DNA of 64,000 nucleotides from Hippopus hippopus. Taxonomy: Eukaryota; Mollusca; Bivalvia; Cardiida; Cardiidae. Positions 1-11,600 of this stretch are shown piece after piece; position 1 is the first letter of the stretch, and every line of letters begins with the position of its first letter. The stretch is taken from assembly GCA_946811185.2 (NCBI GenBank), contig OX328112.1, forward strand, positions 13,169,215 to 13,233,214. Reading direction: 5' to 3'. Both the position numbers and the translations under genes were made by a program. Below the pieces are notes generated by a model. The model made no database searches. It saw nothing but the letters and a program-made list of their open reading frames with translations, and had not been told where the DNA came from.

Positions 1-169
1 GCAAACATTTACAAAGGACAAAAATAGAACCCAAAAGGTTGAGGTCTATATATACTGTGGAGAAACCTGAACAAATATTCAAAGATAACTTAAGAAAATA
101 GTGGTTTTCCTGAATCTGTCAATAGCTTTTTTGGTGGAGAAAGGGATTTAATAGCCTATTCAAGGCCTA

Positions 170-421
170 AAATCACACAGAAAAATTTCAACTTCAAGGC
201 ATGTTCTTCATAACAACTGTTTAGAGTATGTAGAATCACACAGAAAAATATCAACTTCAAGGCATGTTCTTTATAAATATTGTTTAGAATATGTAGAATC
301 ACACAGAAAAATGACTTCATGGCATGTTCTTTATAACAATTATTTAGAGTATGTAGAATCACACAGAACAATGTCAACCTCAAGGCATGTTCCTTATAAA
401 TATTGTTTTGAGTTTGTATCA
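170..421. repeat. Tandem repeat of about 62 bp, four copies
   Basis: AATCACACAGAAMAATNTCA followed by ACTTCAAGGCATGTTCTTTATAA begins near 171, 234, 297 and 358; small indels make the period 60-64 bp. An antisense frame of 118 codons across it is a by-product. Confidence 0.88.
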
Positions 422-1107
422 GGAGAAAAAACAGCTCGCCCCAAGAATTTAGATAATCTATTTGTGCATGTTTGCTCCAATCACTTTTGACATCAGCACA
501 TCCGATGGACAAAATCTTTAAAAACTAATTTGAAATAGTTTCCTGTTAAATCAGGTTTTAGTAATAATACAGTCGTGTTGCAATTACATTATATACTACA
601 ATTTAGATTTTTTTTGATTGTTTCATTGTCATTGTGATGCATGAGGAAGAAATTTTTTAAAGTAAAACAGAAAAACAAGAGAAGAAAAAAATGACCCCCA
701 CCCCCCCCCCAAAAAAAAAAAAAAAAAAAAAAAAATTGCAATGGAATGAATAGATGCTGAATTCATGTCATATTAATTATAAAAATATATATATTTATCA
801 CACACAAATTGTAGCTAAATTCATGCCTAAATGAAAAAAAAAAAAAAAAAAAGCCACATCTCTATTTGCCTACATTAACAAATTCATTGAAAAACTAAAA
901 ACTTTCAATCAGTAAATTGTAATTAGTAGAATGATAAGCTTAAAATCCAACTTTCTGATTAACTGTAGATGATTTACCTTAAAAAAGAAACCATTTTGAT
1001 ACATTTTTCAACCGTAATATTTAGCACCTTTTATTCAAATTTCAATTAAGTAAATTCAAAGCTTCCGACATGGATTTTGAACAGTTTTGTTACTTTTAAC
1101 TTACTGA

Positions 1108-1226
1108 TTTCAATGTTTTCTACCCTATCAAAGACAGAAGTCGGCATTAGAGTTACAGTTATTTCACTGTCTGCTTATGCTTTAAGTTTGGATGAGTCTA
1201 AAATTTTGTCATTCGGTAAAGAGTTA
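1108..1226 (+). mobile_element. MITE A, right half only
   Basis: It starts in the right arm (CAATGTTTTCTACCCTATCA) and ends GTCATTCGGTAAAGAGTTA. Confidence 0.8.
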
Positions 1227-1249
1227 TGGTTTTCAAGAAGCAATCATCA

Positions 1250-1560
1250 AGAGTGATTATAAGTTGTAAGAACTTGTTTTACAATTAATATAAAATAAAT
1301 AAATTTAAACTAAACTAAACCACAGTGGCCAGTCCATGCATCTATCCATGCTTTCCTGGAGTTTCTTTTACCAGTACTTTGCACAGTATTCTTTCTAAGC
1401 CCATGGCTGCTTTGCCGCATAACCAATGGCAATACATTGATAACAAATGAAGAAGAAATGAATCCTGTTACAACTATCATCAACCCATTGGAAAGAAATT
1501 GGCTAAGCTGGGGATTCGAACTAGTGATCCCTTGGTTTCAAGCCCCTTGGGGAAATGACT
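1250..1560. mobile_element. SINE fragments (S3 tail followed by S2 body)
   Basis: 1250-1317 matches the S3 tail (TATAAGTTGTAAGAACTTGT). 1318-1560 matches the S2 element at 48107 (CTATCCATGCTTTCCTGGAG; GGAAAGAAATTGGC), without a clear tRNA head. Confidence 0.75.
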
Positions 1561-2649
1561 TATACTACAGAGAGGATATTTTTTTTGTGAAAGATCCAAA
1601 TTTATTTCATTGAGTGAATATCATTGGTAATATTTAAGAACCAAATGTTTCCATCTTTAACTGAAGACAATTTCACTGGTCGAATCCATGAATAATCAAA
1701 CCTTATAATCCACCATTACCACAAAGCATGAAATAAATTTTGGTATTCCACAGGTACTGTAAGATAAAATCTTATTGAAAGCTTTTGCCTCTCAATATTA
1801 GTAGAGTTGTGATCAGACTTCAAGGTCTGATCTTGATTTAAGAACCTAATCTCATGCCTTGCTCTATACCATCAGATATTATTCATTTATTGAATTTCTT
1901 GTATTGCTTTTCTCTCTTCCTTATATCTTGGGTGTTGTTTAATGAAATTCAGTATGTTATTTCAAAGCCACTAAGCTTCTTCATCTACAATTTGTAAAAA
2001 AAAATCCCTTAAAAGAACCAGCATAATCTATGTCTAAACAAAAAAGTAAAAACAATAAGCAGGACAGAAATCAAAATTCATGCAGCAACTACACCTGCAA
2101 ATAGCTTATGAATTTACACCAAGGTTACTTGTTTTCAAATTTCAAACCAGAATATACAAATTAATTGACTAAACTTGTATATCGTCAAATAATTATTTCA
2201 ATCACTTGATAATTTTACATGTGGAAAGATACATATTTGAATTTGTTCTTACTTGCGTCATATATTATGTTTTGAAAACTGATTATTACGGGCTTATGCA
2301 TAGGAAAAATGGTATCTGCATAATCACAAAGGTCTCAGAACCAAGAAAGGTATACAAATGTTTGACAGAAAGCTAATGTTCACATTATGATTGTTTATAA
2401 AACATTGTAGATAATGTAGCAAGAACTCAATTTGAGTTGTTGTCTTTTTCTCTCACAATTTAGATTTTCAAGATGCTTGCTGAAGGAAAAAAAAAAAAAA
2501 AAAAAAGAAATTTGAAAACAAAATTTAAAAAAAAGAAAAAGGAAAAATGGATATTGCAGTGTAAATTCCTTTTGTCTATTAAGCATCAGACAAGTCTTTC
2601 AAACGAGCCAGAGAGCAGGCAACTAGTATCACATGCATAACTTGTGTAC

Positions 2650-5600
2650 CTATACTCTGTGCTTCAAACTCTTGGGAAATATCAGTTTCTGACCCAGATT
2701 CATATACCATTTGGATGCCAAGTTTTGAGGTAGAAGATTTCTGTACATTTGAAATATCTATTTCAGATGAGACTACATTTTTGGCCTCTTCCATTTCAGA
2801 TTCCTGTGGCACAATTTTTGTATCAATTTGTGTTTTTGCGGATGGATGGATGTCAGCCAAAACCTTTTCTTCAATTGTTGGAGCAACACTTATTTCCTCA
2901 GCAAACTTTTCTATAGTTATGTCCTCTATTAAGTCTGTTTTAGAAATCTCCGGTTGAATTTCAATTTCAGCCTTTCCTTCTTTTGCTTCTTTGATGTCAG
3001 GTGTGACTGTAATTTCTTTTTTAATTTTTTCAATTGGTGTTCCATTCAATTCAGTTTCTACCTCAAGTATAGATTCCTCAACAATATCCTTTACTGGTGA
3101 TTTCTTCTCTTCGATTTCTACTTCTACTTCAGTCTTATCAGTCAGTTGAATTTCAATCTCAACTTTTTCTTCCTTTGTTTCCTCAATTGTTGGGATAACA
3201 CTTATTTCCTCAACAATCTCCTTCACTGGTGATTCCTCCTCTTCAGTTTCTACTTCTACTTCAGTTGGTTGAATTTCCATGTCAACTTTCACTTCTTTTG
3301 TTTCTTCAACTGTTGGGGTAACAGTTATATCTTCAACAGTATCTTCAACAGGTGACTCCTTCGCTTCGATTTCTACACCTACTTCTGTCTCTTCCATGGT
3401 GTGAATTTCAATCTCAACTTTCTCTTCCTTTGTTTCTTCAACTGCTGGGGTTAAACTTATTTCCTCAACAATCTCCTCAGCTGGTGATTCCTTCTCTTCA
3501 ATTTCTACTTCTACTTCAGTCTTTTCCATTGGTTGAATTTCAATCTCAACTTTCTCTTCCTTTGTCTCTTCAACTGCTGGGGTTACACTTATTTCCTCAA
3601 CAATCTCCTCAGCTGGTGATTCCTTCTCTTCAATTTCTACTTCTACTTCAGTTGGTTGAATTTCAATCTCAACTTTTTCTTCCTTTGTTTCTTCAACTAC
3701 TGGGGTTACACTTATTTCCTCACCAATAGCCTCAACTGGCATTCTCTTCTCTTCAATTTCTATTTCTACTTCAGTTGGTTGAATTTCAATCTCAGCTTTC
3801 TCTTCCTTTGTTTCTTCAACAGTTTGGGTAACACTTATTTCCTCAATAATCTCCTCAATAGGTGATTTCTTCTCTTCAATTTCTACACCTACTTCAGTCT
3901 CTTCTATTGGTTGAATTTCAATCTCAACTTTCTCTTCCTTTGTCTCTTCAACTGTTGGGGTTAAACTTATTTCCTCAACAATCTCCTTAGCTGGTGATTC
4001 CTTCTTTTCAATTTCTACTTCTACTTCAGTCTCTTCCACTGGTTGAATTTCAATCTCAATTTTCTCTTCCTTTGTTTCTTCAACTGCTGGGGTTAAACTT
4101 ATTTCCTCAACAATCTCCTCAGCTGGTGATTCCTTCTCTTCAATTTCTACTTCTACTTCACTTGGTTGAATTTCAATCTCAACTTTTTCTTCTTTTGTTT
4201 CTTCAACTGTTGGGTGAACAGTTATTTCCTCAACAGTATCTTCAACAGGTGATTCCTTCTCTTCAATTTCTGCTTCTACTTCAGTCTCTTCCATAAGCGG
4301 AATTTCAATCTCAACTTTCTCTTCCTTTGTTTCTTCAACAGTTTGGGTAACACTTTTTTCCTCAAAAATCTCCTCAACAGGTGATTCCTTCTCTTCAATT
4401 TCTACTTCTACTTCAGTCTGTTCCATTGGTTGAATTTCAATCTCAACTTTCTCTTCCTTTGTTTCTTCAATTGCTGGGGTTAAACTTATTTCCTCAACAA
4501 TCTCTTCGGCTGATGATTTCTTCTCTTCAATTTCTACTTCTACTTCAGTTGGTTGAATTTCAATCTCAACTTTTTCTTTTGTTTCTTCAACTGTTGGGTA
4601 AACAGTTATTTCCTCAACAGTATCTTCAACAGGTGATTCCTTCTCTTCAATTTCTGCCTCTACTTCAGTCTCTTTCATAAGCGGAATTTCAATCTCAACT
4701 TTTTCTTCCTTTGTTTCTTCAACTACTGGGGTTACACTTATTTCCTCAACAATAGCCTCAACTGGGATTTTCTTCTCTTCAATTTCTATTTCTACTTCAG
4801 TTGGTTGAATTTCAATCTCAGTTTTCTCTTCCTTTGGTTCTTCAACTGTTGGAGTAACACTTATTTCCTCCACAATCTCTTGAACTGGTGATTCCTTCTC
4901 TTCACTTTCTACTTCTACTTCAGTCTTTTCAGGCAGTAGCATTTCAATCTCAACTTTCTCTTCCTTTGTTTCTTCAACAGTTTGGGTAACACTTATTTCC
5001 TCAACAATATCCTCAACAGGTGATTCCTTCTCTTCAATTTCTGCTTCTATTTCAGTCTTTTCCATTGGTTGAATTTTAATCTCAACTTTCTCTTCCTTTG
5101 TTTTTTCAACTGCTGGGGTTAAACTTATTTCCTCAACAATCTCCTCAGCTGGTGATTCCTTCTCTTCAATTTCTACTTCTACTTGAGTTGGTTGAATTTC
5201 AATCTCAATTTTTTCTTCTTTTGTTTGTTCAACTGTTGGGTAAACAGTTAATTCCTCAACAGTATCTTTAACAGGTGATTCCTTCATTTCAATTTCTGCT
5301 TCTACTTCAGTCTCTTTCATTGGTTGAATTTCAATCTCAACTTTTTCTTCCTTTGTTTCTTCAACTTCTTGGATTACACTTATTTCCTCAACAATAGCCT
5401 CAACTGGCATTGTCTTCTCTTCAATTTCTATTTCTTTTTCAGTTGGTTGAATTTCAATCTCGGCTTTCTCTTCCTTTGTTTCTTCAACTGTTGGAGTAAC
5501 ACTTATTTCCTCCACAATCTCTTCAACTGGTGATTCCTTCTCTCCAATTTCTACTTCTATTTCAGTCTTTTCAGCAGGTTGAATTTCAATCTCAACTTTC

Positions 5601-8600
5601 TCTTCCTTTGTTTCTTCAACAGTTTGGGTAACACTTATTTCCTCAACAGTATCCTCAACAGGTGATTCCTTCTCTTCAATTTCTACTTCTACTTCTGTCT
5701 CTTCCATTGGTTGAATTTCAATCTCAACTTTCTCTTCCTTTGTTTCTTCAACTGCTGAGGTAACACTTATTTCCTCAACAATCTCCTCAGCTGGTGATTC
5801 CTTCTCTTCAATTTCTGCTTCTACATCAGTTGGTTGAATTTCAATCTCAACTTCTTCTTCTTTTGTTTCTTCAACTGTTGGGTGAACAGTTATTTCCTCA
5901 ACAGTATCTTCAACAGGTGATTCCTTCTCTTCAATTTCTGCTTCTACTTCAGTTGGTTGAATTTCAATATCAACTTTTTCTTCTTCTGTTTCTTCAACTG
6001 TTGGGTGAACAGTTATTTCCTCAACAGTATCTTCAACAGGTGATTCCTTCTCTTCAATTTCTGCTTCTACTTCAGTCTCTTTCATAAGCGGAATTTCAAT
6101 CTCAACTTTTTCTTGCTTTGCTTTTTCAACTACTGGGGTTACACTTATTTCCTCAACAATCTCCTCAGCTGGTGATTCCTCCTCTTCAATTTCTACTTCT
6201 ACTTCTGTTGGTTGAATTTCAATCTTATTTTTCTCTTCCTTTGTTTCTTCAACAGTTTGGGTAACACTTATTTCCTCAACAATCTTCTCAACAGGTGATT
6301 CCTTCTCTTCAATTTCTACTTCTACTTCAGTCTCTTTCATTGGTTGAATTTCAATCTCAACTTTCCCTTCCTTTGTTTCTTCAACTACTGGGGTTAAACT
6401 TATTTCCTCAACAATCTCCTCAGCTGGTGATTCCTTCTCTCCAATTTCTACTTCTACTTCAGTTGGTTGAATTTCAATCTCGGCTTTCTCTTCCTTTGTT
6501 TCTTCAACTGTTGGAGTAACACTTATTTCCTCCACAATCTCTTCAACTGGTGATACCTTCTCTTCGCTTTCTACTTCTATTCCAGTCTTTTCAGCAGGTT
6601 GAATTTCAATCTCAACTTTCTCTTCCTTTGTTTCTTCATCAGTTTGGGTAAGACTTATTTCCTCAACAATCTCCTCAACAGGTGATTCCTTCTCTTCAAT
6701 TTCTACTTCTACTTCTGTCTCTTCCATTGGTTGAATTTCAATCTCAACTTTCTCTTCCTTTGTTTCTTCAACTGCTGGGGTAACACTTATTTCCTCAATA
6801 ATCTCCTCAACAGGTGATTCCTTGTCTTCAATTTCTACTTCTACTTCTGTCTCTTCCATTGGTTGAATTTCAATCTCAACTTTCTCTTCCTTTGTTTCTT
6901 CAACTGCTGGGGTAACACTTATTTCCTCAACAATCTCCTCAACAGGTGATTCCTTATCTTCAATTTCTGCTTCTACTTCAGTTGGTTGAATTTCAATCTC
7001 AACTTCTTCTTCTTTTGTTTCTCCAACTGTTGGGTGAACAGTTATTTCCTCAACAGTATCTTCAACAGGTGATTCCTTCTCTTCAATTTCTGCTTCTACT
7101 TCAGTCTCTTTTATAAGCGGAATTTCAATCTCAACTTTTTCTTCCTTTGCTTTTTCAACTACTGGGGTTACACTTATTTCCTCAACAATCTCCTCAGCTG
7201 GTGATTCCTTCACTTCAATTTCTACTTCTACTTCTGTTGGTTGAATTTCAATCTTAGGTTTCTCTTCCTTTGTTTCTTCAACAGTTTGGGTAACACTTAT
7301 TTCCTCAACAGTATCTTCAACAGGTGATTCCTTCTCTTCAATTTCTACTTCTACTTCAGTCTCTTCCATCGGTTGAATTTCAATCTCAACTTTCTCTTCC
7401 TTTGTTTCTTCAACTACTGGGGTTAAACTTATTTCCTCAACAATCTCCTCAGCTGGTGATTCCTTCTCTCCAATTTCTACTTCTACTTCAGTTGGTTGAA
7501 TTTCAATCTCGGCTTTCTCTTCCTTTGTTTCTTCAACTGTTGGAGTAACACTTATTTCCTCCACAATCTCTTCAACTGGTAATACCTTCTCTTCACTTTC
7601 TACTTCTATTCCAGTCTTTTCAGCAGGTTGAATTTCAATCTCAACTTTCTCTTCCTTTGTTTCTTCAACAGTTTGGGTAACACTTATTTCCTCAACAATC
7701 TCCTCAACAGGTGATTCCTTCTCTTCAATTTCTACTTCTACTTCAGTCTTTTCTATTGGTTGAATTTCAATCTCAACTTTCTCTTCCTTTGTTTCTTCAA
7801 CTACTGGGGTAACACTTATTTCCTCAACAATCTGCTCAGCTGGTGATTCCTTCTCTTCAATTTCTGCTTCTACTTCAGTTGGTTGAATTTCAATCTCAAC
7901 TTTTTCTTCTTTTGTTTCTTCAACTGTTGGGTGAACAGTTATTTTCTGAACAGTAACTTCAACAGCTGATTCCTTCTCTTCAATTTCTGCTTCTACTTCA
8001 GTCTCTTTTATAAGCGGAATTTCAATCTCAACTTTTTCTTCCTTTGCTTCTTCAACTACTGTTGTTACACTTATTTCCTCAACAATCTCCTCAGCCGGTG
8101 ATTCCTTCACTTCAATTTCTACTTCTACTTCAGTTGGTTGAATTTCAATCTTAGCTTTCTCTTCCTTTGTTTCTTCAACAGTTTGGGTAACACTTATTTT
8201 CTCAACAATCTCCTCAACAGGTGATTCCTTCTCTTCAATTTCTACTTCTACTTCAGTCTCTTCTATTGGTTGAATTTTAATCTCAACTTTCTCTTCCTTT
8301 GTTTCTTCAACTGCTGGGGTTAAACTTATTTCCTCAACAATCTCCTTAGCTGGTGATTCCTTCTCTCCAATTTCTGCTTCTACTTCAGTTGGTTGAATTT
8401 CAATCTCAACTTTTTCTTCTTTTGTTTCTTCAACTGTAGAAGAAACAGTTATTTCCTCAATAGTATCTTTAACAGGTGATTCCTTCATTTCAATCTCAAC
8501 TTTCTCTTCCTTTGTTTCTTCAACAGTTTGGGTAACACTTATTTCGTCAACAATCTCCTGAACAGGTGATTCCTTCTCTTCAATTTCTACTTCTACTTCA

Positions 8601-11600
8601 GTCTTTTCTATTGGTTGAATTTCAATCTCAACTTTCTCTTCCTTTGTTTCTTCAACTGCTGGGGTTAAACTTATTTCCTCAACAATTTCCTCAGCTGGTG
8701 ATTCCTTCTCTCCAATTTTTACTTCTACTTCAGTTGGTTGAATTTCAATCTCAACTTTTTCTTCTTTTGTTTCTTCAACTGTTGGGTGAACAGTTATTTC
8801 CTCAACAGTATCTTTAACAGGCGATTCCTTCATTTCAATTTCTGCTTCTATTTCAGTCTCTTTCATTGGTTGAATTTCAATCTCATCTTTTTCTTCCTCT
8901 GTTTCCTCAATTGTTGGGATAACACTTGTTTCCTCAACAACATCCTTCACTGGTGATTCCTCCTCTTCAATTTCTACTTCTACTTCAGTTGGTTGAATTT
9001 CAATCTCAACTTCCTCTTTCTTTGTTTCTTCAACAGTTTGTGTAACACTTATTTCCTCATCAAACGTCTCAACAGGTGATTCCTTCTCTTCAATTTCTAC
9101 TTCTACTTCAGTCTCTTCCAATGGTTGAATTTCAATCTCAACTTTCTCTTCCTTTGTTTCTTCAACTGCTGGGGTTAAACTTATTTCCTCAACAATCTCC
9201 TCAGCTGGTGATTCCTTCTCTCCAATTTCTACTTCTACTTCACTTGGTTGAATTTCAATCTCAACTTTTTCTTCTTTTGTTTCTTCAACTGTTGGGTAAA
9301 CAGTTATTTCCTCAACAGTATCTTCAACAGGTGATTTCTTCTCTTCAATTTCTGCTTCTACTTCAGTCTCTTTCATTGGCTGAAATTCAATCACAACTTT
9401 TTCTTCCTTTGTTTCTTCAACTTCTGGGATTACACTTATTTCCTCAACAATATCCTCAACTGGCATTCTCTTCTTTTCAATTTCTATTTCTTTTTCAGTT
9501 GGTTGAATTTCAATCTCGGCTTTCTCTTCCTTTGTTTCTTCAACTGTTGGAGTAACACTTATTTCCTCTACAATCTCTTCAACTGGTGATTCCTTCTCTT
9601 CACTTTCTACTTCTATTTCAGTCTTTTCAGCAGGTTGAATTTCAATCTCAACTTTCTCTTCCTTTGTTTCTTCAACTGTTGGAGTAACACTTATTTCCTC
9701 TACAATCTCTTCAACTGGTGATTCCTTCTCTTCACTTTCTTCTATTTCAGTCTTTTTAGCAGGTTGAATTTCAATCTCAACTTTCTCTTCCTTTGTTTCT
9801 TCAACAGTTTGGGTAACACGTATTTCCTCAACAATCTCCTCAACAGGTGATTCCTTCTCTTCAATTTCTACTTCTACTTCAGTCTCTTCCATTGGTTGAA
9901 TTTCAATCTCAACTTTCTCTTCCTTTGTTTCTTCAACTGCTGGGGTTAAACTTATTTCCTCAACAATCTCCTCAGCTGGTGATTCCTTATCTTCAATTTC
10001 TACTTCTACTTCAGTTGGTTGAATTTCAATCTCAACATTTTCTTCTTTTGTTTCTTCAACTGTTGGGTACACAGTTATTTCCTCAAAAGTACCTTGAACA
10101 GGTGAATCTTTCTTTTCAATTTCTGCTTCTACTTCAGTCTCTTTCATAAGCGGAATTTCAATCTCAACTTTTTCTTCCTTTGTTTCTTCAACTACTGGGG
10201 TTACACTTATTTCCTCAACAATAGCCTCAACTGGCATTTTCTTCTCTTCAATTTCTACACCTACTTCAGTCTCTTCCATTGGTTGAATTTCAACCTCAAC
10301 TTTCTCTTCCTTTGTTTCTTCAACTGCTGGGGTTAAACTTATTTCCTCAACAATCTCCTTAGCTGGTGATTCCTTATCTTCAATTACTACTTCTACTTCT
10401 GTCTCTTCCATTGGTTGAATTTGAATCTTAATTTTCTCTTCCTTTGTTTCTTCAACTGCTGGGGTTAAACTTACTTCCTCAACAATCTCCTCGGCTAGTG
10501 ATTCCTTCTCTTCAATTTCTACTTCTACTTCAGTCTCTTCCATTGGTTGAATTTCAATCTCAACTTTTTCTTCCTTCGTTTCTTCAACAGTTTGGGTAAC
10601 ACTTATTTCCTCATGAATCTTCTCAACAGGTGATTCTTTCTCTTCAATTTCTACTTCTACTTCAGTCTCTTCCATTGGTTGAATTTCAATCTCAACTTTC
10701 TCTTCCTTTATTTCTTCAACTGCTGGGGTTAAACTTATTTCCTCAACAATCTCCTCAACAGGTGATTCCTTCTCTTCAATTTCTACTTCTACTTCAGTCT
10801 CTTCCATTGGTTGAATTTCAATCTCAACTTTCTCTTCCTTTGTTTCTTCAACTGCTGGGGTTACACTTATTTCCTCAACAATCTCATCAACTGGTGATTT
10901 CTTCTCTCCAATTTCTACTTCTACTTCAGTTGGTTGGATTTCAATCTCAACTTTTTCTTCTTTTGTTTCTTCAACTGTTGGGTAAACAGTTAATTCTATA
11001 ACAGGTGATTCCTTCTCTTCAATTTCTGCTTCTAATTCAGTCTCTTTCATAAGCGGAATTTCAATCTCAACTTTTTCTTCTTTTGTTTCTTCAATTATTG
11101 GGGTTACACTTATTTCCTCAACAATAGCCTCAACTGGCATTTTCTTCTCTTCAATTTCTATTTCAGTTGGTTGAATTTCAATCTCAACTTTCTCTTCCTT
11201 TGGTTCTTCAACTGTTGGAGTAACACTTATTTCCTCCACAATCTCTTCAACTGGTGATTCCTTCTCTTCACTTTCTACTTCTACTTCAGTCTTTTCAGCG
11301 AGCCGAATTTTAATCTCAATTTTCTCTTCCTTTGTTTCTTCAACAGTTTGGGTAACACTTATTTCCTCAACAATCTCCTCAACAGGTGATTCCTTCTCTT
11401 CCATTTCTACTTCTACTTCAGTCTTTTCCATTGGTTGAACTTCAATCTCAACTTTGTCTTTCTTTATTTCTTCAACTGCTGGGGTTAAACTTATTTCCTC
11501 AACAATCTCCTTAGCTGGTGATTCCTTCTCTTCAATTTCTACTTCTACTTCAGTTGGTTGAATTTCAATCTCAACTTTTTCTTCTTTTGTTTCTTCAACT

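Larger units (their letters stand above)
1..2649. other. Region downstream of the giant exon
   Basis: A four-copy tandem repeat (170-421), homopolymer C/A tracts (about 694-735, 834-851, 2487-2506), the right half of a MITE A (1108-1226), SINE S3 tail (1250-1317) and SINE S2 fragment (1318-1560). Possible minus-strand polyadenylation signals (AATAAA) lie near 1886 and 1590. No PEVK-like exon was recognised, so the next exon, if any, lies outside the window. Confidence 0.65.

Noticed and set aside
156..512. Minus-strand 118-codon open frame
   Set aside because: It is created by the four-copy 62-bp tandem repeat (YKEHALKLIFF-type repetition); no splice sites or composition link it to the titin-like gene.
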